From assembly GCA_022823045.1 (NCBI GenBank), contig JAJDXW010000120.1, positions 1 to 46,772 on the forward strand: a stretch of DNA of 46,772 nucleotides. The letters are read 5' to 3'. Positions 6,461-14,192 of this stretch are shown here, in pieces (position 1 is the first letter of the stretch; the number at the start of each line of letters is the position of its first letter). The stretch is from Gammaproteobacteria bacterium. GTDB lineage: Bacteria > Pseudomonadota > Gammaproteobacteria > HK1. The translations under genes were made by a program, and so were the position numbers. The notes under the pieces are model-generated. The model searched no databases, was not told where the DNA came from, and saw only the letters and a program-made list of their open reading frames with translations.

Positions 6461-9181
6461 TCAGCTCGCGATGTTGAAGACACCCGCGTTCAGATCGTCG
6501 ACGACCTCTCGAAGACCCCGCTCCCCGAACAGCTCGATTCCCTTGCCGGCGGCGTCGAGGATCGAGAGCGGTGGCTCGAAGAGATCGTCGAGGCGAACCC
6601 GCCCGGTGGCGATGCCCCGGTTCTTGAGCAACGACAAGTAGGCGGCCTGATCCGGTGTGAGCGAGCGCGAGACGAGCCAGGCTCTGAACGTTTCCTCGAT
6701 CTTCTCCTCGCGGCTCTTGATGTGCAACCGCCCCAGCGCGGCACGGATGAAGTCGATCAGCGTTCCACCCGGGTCGCGGTAGGCACGACGAAGGTTTTCT
6801 TCATTGAAATAGTGCTCGGGCTGATTGAGGCGCCTTGCAAGCTCGTCCTCTTCTTCCGGGTCGAGCCGCTCGTCATCCCGGACCTTGCGGAGCAGCGGAT
6901 CGTCCGCGGCTCGCGACCGAATGGTCTCCTGCCAGTGGCTGACGTACTGCTCCTTGTCGACACGCTCGCCCTCGGGTCCGACCTCGACGTAGGTAACTGC
7001 CTGAAGCCACTCGTCTTCGAGTCCCAGCTCCACGAGCTCTCCGGGAGGGATCGGTGGCTCGGGAGGATCACCCGGCGAGCGGCCGCCACCCGTGCCCGTG
7101 AATACGTCTTCGTCGCTGTCGTTGAAATATTGATGGTTCCGGAAGAAGTCGTAGATGACGAACTTGCGCTTGCCGATGTGGGGAGCGGTGCGGGTGCCCC
7201 GTCCCCGCATCTGCTGGTAGAGGATGGGGCTCCGTACCCGCCGGCAGAGCACCAGGTGCAGCACCTCGCGACAGTCGAAGCCGGTATCGAGCATCCCGAC
7301 GCTGACCGCGATCATCGGCCAGGTCTCGGTCTTGAAGCGGCGGATGAGGGCATCGGGCTCGGCAACGTCCGACGTAATGACCTCGGCGTAGCGGCCCTGG
7401 TGCTCGGGATGCAGCTCGTTCAGATATCGGGCGAGGCGTGCCGCGTGATGCTTGGTGATGGCGAACACGATCGCCTTGCCGGGGCCGGGATTCTGGCGGG
7501 GGGCGAGATCGTGATACTGCTCCCAGGCGATGCGGTCGAACTCCCGCATCATCAGCCGGTTCGTCTCCTCGTTGGTCCACCGTCTCTCGAAAGCGACCGG
7601 ATCGTAGTGCTCGTCATCGACCTCGGCCCCTTCGGCCACGATCTCGGTGATGCCTGTCGCGAACCGGTAGGGAACGAGGAATCCCTCGCGGAACGCATCC
7701 TGGATCGCGTAGCTGAAGTCGGGCTTCCCCGAATCGCACTGGTAGAAATCGTAGGTGTTGCGCTCGATGTACGTCGCGGGAGTCGCAGTGAGGCCAAGAT
7801 GCACGGCGTCGAAGCGAGTGAGCGCCGCTTGCCATGCGCCGTAGATCGAGCGGTGGCATTCGTCGGTGATCACCACGTCGAAGTAGCCGGCAGTGTATTC
7901 GTCGGCGCGGCCGATCATGGTCTGGAGCAGGGCTATCGTGAGCTGCTGCTCCTGGCGCGCGGCCCCGGGCCGCAGCCAGTAGCTCGAGTACGCAGGAAGG
8001 AGATCCTGGACGGCTCCGAGCGCCTGCCGGGCAAGCTGGTCGCGGTCCACGAGCACGAGCACCCGCTCCGCCCAACCGGCCTGGAAGAGACGCTTCAGAT
8101 AGAGACAGACGAGGTCGGTCTTTCCGGTGCCAGTCGGCAGCTCCATGAGAAACCGCCGTTTGCCGAGCTCAAGGGCATGGTCGAGGGCGCGCATCGCCTC
8201 GATCTGGTACGAGCGCACGGTGCGCGTTTCGCCCTCCCGAATGTAGTGTTCCGGGATTTCGATCGTCGCGAGGGCGCGGCGGCTGGTACGCATCTCGACC
8301 ATGCGCTCGAGATCGCGGCGCGAGAAGAAGTCGGCAATCGCCCGCGCATCGTCATTCTGGTAGTCCCAGAAGTAGGTGACCTCGCCGTTTGTCAGAAAGA
8401 TGAACGGGGCTCCGAGCGACTTCGCATACGGGAGGGCCTGCTGCTTGGCGACGTACGGGTTGATGGCGTTCCTCTTGGCTTCGATCACGGCGAGGGGACG
8501 GCCTCGTTGGTCGTAGAGGACGTAGTCGGCACGGCCTCGCGTGGTGGACGGTGCGGGAAGGTCAAGAACGGCCACGAACTCGCCGATCACCCGCAGCTCG
8601 CCTTCGGCATCGGGCGCAAAGACGAGATCGTGGAACGCGGGATCAGGATTCAGCGGCTTGAGCCGAATCTCGCGATGGCTCCAATCTCCATCCACCGAGG
8701 CAGCCTTCGTGCTTTCGTACTTCTTGACCGAGAACTCGCCCCCGAGCGCGGGATCGACGACACCGCGCTGCCAGACGAGCACGAGCTTTCCCTGGCGAGT
8801 GCCGCCGCGCTCGGTTCGAAACAGGCAGTGAGCGCCGTCCGGAATGATGGGTTCCATCGAGCGTCCGCTGACCTTGGCGACGAAGTGCTCGGGAGTCAGG
8901 CGAACCGATTCGGGAACCGGAACCCAGCCGATCTCATCGCCAGCCGCGCCCACTGTGCGGTCGGGTCCGAACGTGCCGGCTGCGGCTACCAGGTCGAACA
9001 ACGGAGCGTGGGTCTCGAAAGGCCGGGCACGAGAACGATCGACCACCGCGTCAGCCGCCGAAGAATCCACCGTCCGGATTTCGGTCCCGACCATCGACTT
9101 GTCCCGCAGGTCCCAGCCGGCCTGCCGCAGCCGTTCGTCGATTGCGATTCGCGCGTCCGCTTCGGAATGACCAAGCGTCAC
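6461..9181 (-). CDS. hsdR: Type I restriction subunit HsdR with an inserted LexA-like S24 peptidase domain
   Basis: Motor and nuclease subunit, about 906 residues from the GTG at 9181 (VTLGHSEADARIAID matches HsdR N-termini; no good Shine-Dalgarno site, so the start is tentative). Residues about 60-206 form an S24/LexA-UmuD domain: cleavage-like LVAAAGTFG, Ser108 in GRSMEP, Lys153 in FSVKKYES, and ELRVIGEFV. The PD-(D/E)XK nuclease follows with Asp219 and Glu234-x-Lys236 (AVIEAKR). The SF2 helicase has Walker A PTGTGKTD (about 349-356), DECH (440-443), GLTATP, and motif VI YQQMRGRGTR. The C-terminal HsdR_EcoEI-like helical region lies from about 700 onward. S24 domains are known in some restriction helicases, but its placement before the HsdR nuclease is unusual. 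First gene of the operon, 8 bases before hsdM. Confidence 0.93.
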   Translation of the reverse strand: MTLGHSEADARIAIDERLRQAGWDLRDKSMVGTEIRTVDSSAADAVVDRSRARPFETHAPLFDLVAAAGTFGPDRTVGAAGDEIGWVPVPESVRLTPEHFVAKVSGRSMEPIIPDGAHCLFRTERGGTRQGKLVLVWQRGVVDPALGGEFSVKKYESTKAASVDGDWSHREIRLKPLNPDPAFHDLVFAPDAEGELRVIGEFVAVLDLPAPSTTRGRADYVLYDQRGRPLAVIEAKRNAINPYVAKQQALPYAKSLGAPFIFLTNGEVTYFWDYQNDDARAIADFFSRRDLERMVEMRTSRRALATIEIPEHYIREGETRTVRSYQIEAMRALDHALELGKRRFLMELPTGTGKTDLVCLYLKRLFQAGWAERVLVLVDRDQLARQALGAVQDLLPAYSSYWLRPGAARQEQQLTIALLQTMIGRADEYTAGYFDVVITDECHRSIYGAWQAALTRFDAVHLGLTATPATYIERNTYDFYQCDSGKPDFSYAIQDAFREGFLVPYRFATGITEIVAEGAEVDDEHYDPVAFERRWTNEETNRLMMREFDRIAWEQYHDLAPRQNPGPGKAIVFAITKHHAARLARYLNELHPEHQGRYAEVITSDVAEPDALIRRFKTETWPMIAVSVGMLDTGFDCREVLHLVLCRRVRSPILYQQMRGRGTRTAPHIGKRKFVIYDFFRNHQYFNDSDEDVFTGTGGGRSPGDPPEPPIPPGELVELGLEDEWLQAVTYVEVGPEGERVDKEQYVSHWQETIRSRAADDPLLRKVRDDERLDPEEEDELARRLNQPEHYFNEENLRRAYRDPGGTLIDFIRAALGRLHIKSREEKIEETFRAWLVSRSLTPDQAAYLSLLKNRGIATGRVRLDDLFEPPLSILDAAGKGIELFGERGLREVVDDLNAGVFNIAS

Positions 9182-9691
9182 CGAACGACCCTGTGTCGAA
9201 AACGTATCCCTCGGGGCCGACGCAATACCGTCATGGCGCGATTGTGATGCATTTCGCTTGGAGAGTGCAGCGGCAAGGCTTCCTCCGCTCGTCCTCCTTC
9301 CCCGGCAAGGTCCGCTCCCGGACCCGCGGGCGCGCGCTTCGCGTCCGCGGCGGGCCGAAGCCCCACCATCGACGGCGCAGGCAGGATGCACGCGCGCCCG
9401 GGTGGGCGCCACACGCGGTGCCGGATCCGGGGCGCTCCCGGGCGTGCATCGCGGACCCGACGGTTTGACGCGTCGCCGCTCGTGCCGGGATACTCCCCGC
9501 ATCGGGCACGGGGTCCGGGGCGGGGCGGGCTCCCGCCCTCGCCTTCTTCATCGAGAGCCGGTTCCAGGTGCCGTCGATCTACTGCCCGCCCGATCTTGAC
9601 AACGAGGAGAGGCCGCGGATCCCCCTCTACTCGGTTCGCGTCCCGGCCGCATGGCCCTGTCAATCGCGGAGAAACTCCGGCTGGTGAGACC
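9182..9691. other. Intergenic stretch between divergent hsdR and the DUF3565 gene
   Basis: About 510 bases with no gene I can support. Open frames on both strands are Arg/Pro/Gly-rich and look like products of GC bias. The hsdR promoter should be here but no good -35/-10 pair stands out. The plus-strand stretch 9541-9685 reads in one frame as a protein-like segment (for example PDLDNEERPRIPLYSVRV) without a usable start, so it may be a fragment of a lost gene. A small inverted repeat, CGGAG-AAA-CTCCG, lies just before the next gene at about 9667-9679. Confidence 0.4.
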
Positions 9692-10159
9692 GTGAAACGC
9701 GCGATCTCGGGTTTCCATGTCGACGTGCATGGCGACTGGGTCGCGGAGCTCGACTGCGGCCATGGTCAGCACGTGCGTCACCGGCGGCCGTTCGTGATGC
9801 GGCCGTGGGTGGCGACCGAGGAAGGGCGCGCGGCAATGCTGGGCAGCGAAATCGACTGCGTGCGCTGCGACCGGATGGAGTGGCCCGATGGGCTGACCAC
9901 GTATCGCCGGACGCCGGAGTTCGACGCGGCCTCGATTCCCGACGGGCTTCGAGCCGAACACGCGACGAAACGCGGGGTGTGGGGACGCATTCACGTCGTC
10001 GAGGGCGGGCTCACGTACCATGTCGATGCCCCGGTTCATCGATCGTTGCGGGTCGATCCGGCGTCGAGCGCGGTCATCGTTCCGGAGGTCCGGCACCGGG
10101 TCGAGCCGGGCGGTGCAGTTCGATTCTTCGTCGAGTTCGCTCGTGTGCGCGCGCGCTGA
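9692..10159 (+). CDS. DUF3565-DUF1971 fusion protein
   Basis: Protein of 155 residues. Residues 1-65 match DUF3565: FHVDVHGDWVAELDCGHG, then RPWV, and a Cys pair CVRC that with the earlier Cys-x-His could bind a metal. Residues 70-155 match DUF1971, a small cupin-like family first named after a TehB-associated domain: GVWGRIHVVEGGLTYHV and VPEVRHRVEPGG...FFVEF. Both families occur as separate genes or fusions in proteobacteria and have no settled function. The GTG start at 9692 is chosen because the DUF3565 homology begins there (VKRAISGF); upstream in-frame sequence is low-complexity. It is divergent from hsdR and convergent with the L,D-transpeptidase. Confidence 0.85.
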   Translation: MKRAISGFHVDVHGDWVAELDCGHGQHVRHRRPFVMRPWVATEEGRAAMLGSEIDCVRCDRMEWPDGLTTYRRTPEFDAASIPDGLRAEHATKRGVWGRIHVVEGGLTYHVDAPVHRSLRVDPASSAVIVPEVRHRVEPGGAVRFFVEFARVRAR

Positions 10160-10261
10160 CCGGCGAAATCACCCTCGTACACCCTCCGGCGGCGTCGAAT
10201 GGCGACCCGTCGGCGATTGCTCATGCGCTCGCGCAGACGGTAGCAGACGCCCACCCCTCGA

Positions 10262-11365
10262 TCAGGAAGAGCGCAAGGGCGTCTTGCCCGCCACGTCTCG
10301 GCGGGTTCCCGCGAGCCTGGACCCGATCGCCCGGTTGCCGACCACGACGGGGATCCCGTTCGCCTTGTCGAGCGCTGCCTCCACGAGCTTCCAGTCGACG
10401 GGCGGCTGCTCTCCTTCCGGGGTCGCCGTGATGATTGCCCGCACCGCATCCGTCATGCTCGGACGGGCCTCCTCCTCCGGCAGATCCGGATTGGGGTGCA
10501 CCTCGAGATGGAGCTCGTCTCCGAGCCATCCGGCCTTGACGCGCTGGTCCACGAGGCTGACCGGCGTTCCCAAGGCTGCGAGGTCGTAGAGCTCCACGAT
10601 GTCCTCGGGGTACAGGCGAACGCACCCGAAGCTCACCCGCATGCCGATGCTGTAGGGTCGGTTCGTGCCGTGGATGAGGTAGGTGGGGAGCCCGAGGTAG
10701 ATGGCGTGCGACCCGAGCGGGTTCTCCGGACCGGGGAGGACCACCCGGGGAAGGTCTTCTCCCCGTGCCGCATACTCCTCGCGGATCGTATCGGTCGGGT
10801 ACCAGGCCGGGCCGACCTTCTTCCTGACGACGCTCGTCTTGCCGAGCGGGGTCTCGTACTCGAGCCGCCCGATGCCGATGGGCCAGGTGCGGACCCGTCC
10901 GCCGTCCTTCGGGTAGTAGTAGAGCCGCATCTCCGGGACGTTGATCACGATTCCCCGCCGGGGCCCCGAGGGCAGCACGAAGCGCGACGGGAGCTGGATG
11001 GCGGTACCTTCGCCGGGGAGCCAGAGGTCGACCCCGGGGTTCGCAAGCTTCATCTCCTCGATCCCCATCCCGAAGCGCCTCGCGACGTCGAGCAGGGTGT
11101 CATCGAAAGTGGCCTTGTAGATTTCAATTCCGCCTACCACCGATTCCTTCGGGTTCCAGCGGAACTCTCCGTTGCTCGCGGCAGCGACCGGACAGGTCGC
11201 CGCAACGACTGCGGCAAGGAGCCAGGATCGAGTGCGCCGCCCCCATTGCCCCGTTGCGCGTGCACGTCCGCGCTCGAACGCGAGCACCAGCGTGCCGCGG
11301 AAGAGCCCGCACCACCGCGGCTCTTCCGACCGCCGTGCGTCCGGATCGTTCAACCCGAGAATCAT
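10262..11365 (-). CDS. LysM/YkuD-type L,D-transpeptidase
   Basis: Periplasmic L,D-transpeptidase that would form or edit 3-3 peptidoglycan cross-links or attach proteins to peptidoglycan. From the ATG at 11365 the protein has 367 residues. A signal-like segment RRTRSWLLAAVVAATCPVAA sits at 43-62, rather far from the N-terminus, so the true start may be later. A LysM-like region (about 80-128, with VARRFGMGIEEMKLANPGVD) precedes the YkuD catalytic domain (about 138-275) with His232 in IHGTN and Cys248 in SFGCVRLYPEDI. The usual SHGC is SFGC here, a variant seen in the family. An ErfK/YbiS/YnhG-type enzyme is the closest description. Its upstream region is shared with the divergent cytochrome gene. 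Confidence 0.92.
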   Translation of the reverse strand: MILGLNDPDARRSEEPRWCGLFRGTLVLAFERGRARATGQWGRRTRSWLLAAVVAATCPVAAASNGEFRWNPKESVVGGIEIYKATFDDTLLDVARRFGMGIEEMKLANPGVDLWLPGEGTAIQLPSRFVLPSGPRRGIVINVPEMRLYYYPKDGGRVRTWPIGIGRLEYETPLGKTSVVRKKVGPAWYPTDTIREEYAARGEDLPRVVLPGPENPLGSHAIYLGLPTYLIHGTNRPYSIGMRVSFGCVRLYPEDIVELYDLAALGTPVSLVDQRVKAGWLGDELHLEVHPNPDLPEEEARPSMTDAVRAIITATPEGEQPPVDWKLVEAALDKANGIPVVVGNRAIGSRLAGTRRDVAGKTPLRSS

Positions 11366-11631
11366 GCGCGGACCGTCGTCCTGTCTCCCGATGGGCCGGC
11401 GACTATAGCCCGGAACCTCCAGCACGCAAACGTCCCGCGCGGGAAGGTTCCAAGGCAAATTTGTTCTCGATTGACGTCAGCCGCCCCCGGTCAGCGTAAC
11501 TCCTTGATGCAGCGTCTCTTTGTCCGTTTGGCGACGGTTTTGGATCGGAACGTCTCGGCAGATGCAACTCATTGAATTCATAGGGTGCGAATGGGAGAAC
11601 GAATCAGCCTTGGGGAAGGTTCGCGTCAGTC

Positions 11632-11660
11632 TTGACTTTCCCGTGACTGGAATGAATAAG
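11632..11660 (+). promoter_or_regulatory. Possible sigma70 promoter for the cytochrome gene
   Basis: TTGACT (11632-11637), a 17-base spacer and AATAAG (11655-11660) lie in the AT-richer 427-base gap between the L,D-transpeptidase and the cytochrome c gene. The leader to the chosen GTG would be about 125 bases long. The -10 match is weak. Nothing else was recognised in 11366-11792. Confidence 0.35.
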
Positions 11661-11792
11661 GTGACTATCTTCCAGAGCCGACGAGCCGTTCCGGACGCGA
11701 AGACTGAAAGTGCTCGACACTTCACGAACCTCCAGTTCTCCGAGAACGGTCCGAGCTTCGCGCCACGATGCCCGGGCAGGGAGCGCCCTCCG

Positions 11793-12257
11793 GTGAGCCG
11801 CAACCAGAGGCGTCGAAGGAAGGCTCCTCGCGGCGGCCCGCCCAAACCCCCTGCTCGAAGCCGCGGGACGCGCTGGACCGTCGCGGTCTCGTCGGTGCTC
11901 GCGGTCGCGGTGCTGGGCGGTGGTGCCTGGTGGGTCCACAGGACGACAGCGGACGCGGTCACGATCCCCGAATTCTCGCCCGAGGCCAAAGCGGGCGCGC
12001 GCCTCTTTGCCGAGAACTGCGCGGTGTGTCACGGCACGAACGCAACGGGCACGGAACAAGGACCACCACTCCTTCACAAGATCTATGAGCCCGGCCACCA
12101 TCCGGACGCGAGCTTCCAGCGTGCCGTCAAGCAGGGCGTGATGAGCCACCACTGGCGGTTCGGGCACATGCCCCCGGTGCCGGGCCTTTCGCGAAAGGAC
12201 GTCGCGAAGATCATCGCCTACGTGCGCGAGCTCCAGCACGCAAACGGGATCTTCTGA
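11793..12257 (+). CDS. Membrane-anchored monohaem c-type cytochrome
   Basis: Protein of 154 residues from a GTG with GGGAG nine bases upstream. A basic N-terminus is followed by one transmembrane anchor (WTVAVSSVLAVAVLGGGAWWV, about 28-48 with flanks). A periplasmic class I cytochrome domain comes next, with the haem-binding motif CAVCHG at 76-81 and a likely axial Met in HMPPVPGLS. The end (VAKIIAYVRELQ) is the usual C-terminal helix. Upstream codons in the same frame do not look like cytochrome. It converges with the multicopper oxidase gene, so an electron-transfer link between the two is possible but only inferred. Confidence 0.9.
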   Translation: MSRNQRRRRKAPRGGPPKPPARSRGTRWTVAVSSVLAVAVLGGGAWWVHRTTADAVTIPEFSPEAKAGARLFAENCAVCHGTNATGTEQGPPLLHKIYEPGHHPDASFQRAVKQGVMSHHWRFGHMPPVPGLSRKDVAKIIAYVRELQHANGIF

Positions 12258-12308
12258 GCCCCTGGCGTTTCAAGCGGCGCTATCCCCCGCCTCCGGCAAG
12301 CGAGGCGT

Positions 12309-13706
12309 TCAGCTCACCCGAAACCAGGTCTTCATCCCGGAGACCGAGTGCTCGAGCGTGTGGCAGTGGAGCAGCCAGTCGCCCGGGTTGTCCGCGACGA
12401 ATTCGATCTCGACGGTCTGCTCCCGGTCCATGAGCAGCGTATCGCGCAGCGGGCCCGCATCCCTGTCCGAACCAATCGCGCGGAAATGGTGCCCGTGAAG
12501 GTGCATGCCGTGGGGCCAGGCGGTGTCGTTGATGAATCTGACCAACACGGTTTCTCCCCGCTCTGCCGTGAAGAGCGGCTCGTCCGGCATCTCCACCTCG
12601 CCGTTCAATGCCCAGAGCTTGCCCGCCTGGGCGAGCTCGCGCATCGCGATCTTCTTCCCGTTCATCTTCGCCTCCCGCATGCCCCCCATGGCTCCTCCCT
12701 CCATGTGAAGGGTCGCGCGCTTCGCTCCCGCCAGGCTTCCGAGCGTGGGGACGGCATTGGAGGCGAGCGGCTCGGGTGCGGGCAGACGTTCGCTCCGTGC
12801 CGTGCCTTCGACCGTGAACGTGGCAAGCACGAAGCTCCCTTCACGCTCCCGGGAGTAGAGCACTCCCTGGCTCCCGGTCTCCCCAATCGCGTCGATCACG
12901 AGGTCCGCCCGCTGCCCCGGGGCAAGGACGAGCCATTCCACCGGCTGCACCTCGTCAACCGGCTGCCCGTCGAGGGCGACGAGCCAGCCCTCGAGATCCT
13001 TGAGCGCGAGTGAGAAGATCCGGGCGTTCGCGACGTTCGCGAGCCGTAGCCGAAGGCGCTCGCGCCGTCCGACTTGAAGGCTCCACGCCGCTTTCCCGTT
13101 CACCGTGATCCAGTTCCCCGTACGGCCTCCGTGGGACCAGTCTCCGAGTGCGCCGAAGCTCTCGTGGATGCTCGCGTCCTCGGCAAGGCGCCAGTCGTCG
13201 ATGAGGAGCACCTCGTCCCGGTCGACGACCGGGGGCTCCGGTTCCTCCACGATGAGCGCACCGTAGAGCCCCCGGGCCATCTGCTCCCACGTGCGCTCGT
13301 GCGGGTGGTACCAGAACGTTCCCGCATCCGGGGCGGTGAACTCGTAGAGAAAGCCGTCTCCTGCCTCGACCACGGGTTGCGTCAGTTCGGGAACCCCATC
13401 CATCGCGTTCTCGATCCGGACGCCGTGCCAATGCACGGTCGACCCTTGGGGGAGTCCGTTCAGGAAACGACGGGTGACCCTCGCCCCCTGCGGCACGCGG
13501 ATCGTCGGCCCGGGAACGCTCCCGTCGTATCCCCAGATGGGCGTCTCCGGGTAGTCGACGGGGGCGAGCCGCGCCGTGCCCGGCTTCGCGTGGAGCACGG
13601 CGGGATCCCCTTCTTCGGCGCGCGCCGGCGAGATCCATCCGGCCGCGGTTCCGCCGACCGCGAGGCCTGCCGCACGAGAAAGGAAGTCGCGTCTTGTATG
13701 GCCCAT
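12309..13706 (-). CDS. TAT-exported multicopper oxidase
   Basis: Protein of 465 residues with a twin-arginine signal (RRDFLSRAAGLAVGG, cleavage near AEA/E at about 30). Three cupredoxin domains carry all four copper-binding blocks: HWHG (92-95), YHPH (133-136), HGMHLHGHHF (about 397-406) and HCHTLEHSVSGM (447-458), including Cys448 and the axial Met458 of the type 1 site. A Met-rich stretch, MEGGAMGGMREAKM (about 335-350), recalls the substrate-binding Met-rich segments of CueO/CopA-type cuprous oxidases, so periplasmic copper detoxification is a reasonable guess. Laccase-like activity cannot be excluded. Confidence 0.93.
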   Translation of the reverse strand: MGHTRRDFLSRAAGLAVGGTAAGWISPARAEEGDPAVLHAKPGTARLAPVDYPETPIWGYDGSVPGPTIRVPQGARVTRRFLNGLPQGSTVHWHGVRIENAMDGVPELTQPVVEAGDGFLYEFTAPDAGTFWYHPHERTWEQMARGLYGALIVEEPEPPVVDRDEVLLIDDWRLAEDASIHESFGALGDWSHGGRTGNWITVNGKAAWSLQVGRRERLRLRLANVANARIFSLALKDLEGWLVALDGQPVDEVQPVEWLVLAPGQRADLVIDAIGETGSQGVLYSREREGSFVLATFTVEGTARSERLPAPEPLASNAVPTLGSLAGAKRATLHMEGGAMGGMREAKMNGKKIAMRELAQAGKLWALNGEVEMPDEPLFTAERGETVLVRFINDTAWPHGMHLHGHHFRAIGSDRDAGPLRDTLLMDREQTVEIEFVADNPGDWLLHCHTLEHSVSGMKTWFRVS

Positions 13707-14192
13707 TTTTCCGTTCGATCGAGCGGTCAGCGCAGCTGCTCCCGGTCCGCCCCTGATCGCCTCGTGATGGCTCCGCCCGCCATCGTACGGCCCCTGGCTG
13801 GCTGACGGTAGGCCCGCCTCACCGGGAAGTCATCCCCGGACGCTCCATGTGGAGGTGCGAGGAGCGCGTGAACGTCGCGCGGCGGCTCCCGCCTCCACGC
13901 CATACCATCCTCCGGCAACCATCGCCGGGAGGGTCAGGGCGTGCCGGAGCCGGATCCCGTACCGCAAGCTCTTCGTGCCTCCGCACCCTCGACGGTCCTG
14001 CCGATCAGGACGAGCCCGGGACGAAGATTACTGACGACCTCCGGCGTGCCGCCACTGGAGGCGCTACGTCTTCTCCGTGTCCGGCTCGGTATCGGGACAG
14101 ACGACGCGCGGGGAATCTCGGGCGCCAGAGGGGAAGGCAGACGGGCCCCTGCGTTCAATGCCTCGTTGACCGGGAACGGCCACCGCGGCGCT
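13707..14192. other. Intergenic stretch, no supported gene
   Basis: About 486 bases upstream of the multicopper oxidase and downstream of the dimethylamine-dehydrogenase-like gene. Open frames on both strands look compositional. One minus-strand frame (13934-14158) reads TPEVVSNLRPGLVLIGRTV, faintly like the C-terminus of a uroporphyrin-III C-methyltransferase, but no domain supports it. Confidence 0.4.

Noticed and set aside
9178-9663. 161-codon minus-strand frame whose TGA overlaps the hsdR GTG
   Set aside because: The overlap looks like coupling, but the product is Arg/Pro/Gly-rich with no recognisable domain, like other chance frames in this GC-rich DNA.
9541-9685. Protein-like plus-strand segment ending just before the DUF3565 gene
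   Set aside because: It has no usable start codon or family match; it may be a fragment but cannot be called a gene.
13934-14158. Minus-strand fragment resembling the end of a uroporphyrin-III methyltransferase
   Set aside because: Similarity is limited to about 20 residues; the rest of the domain is absent.
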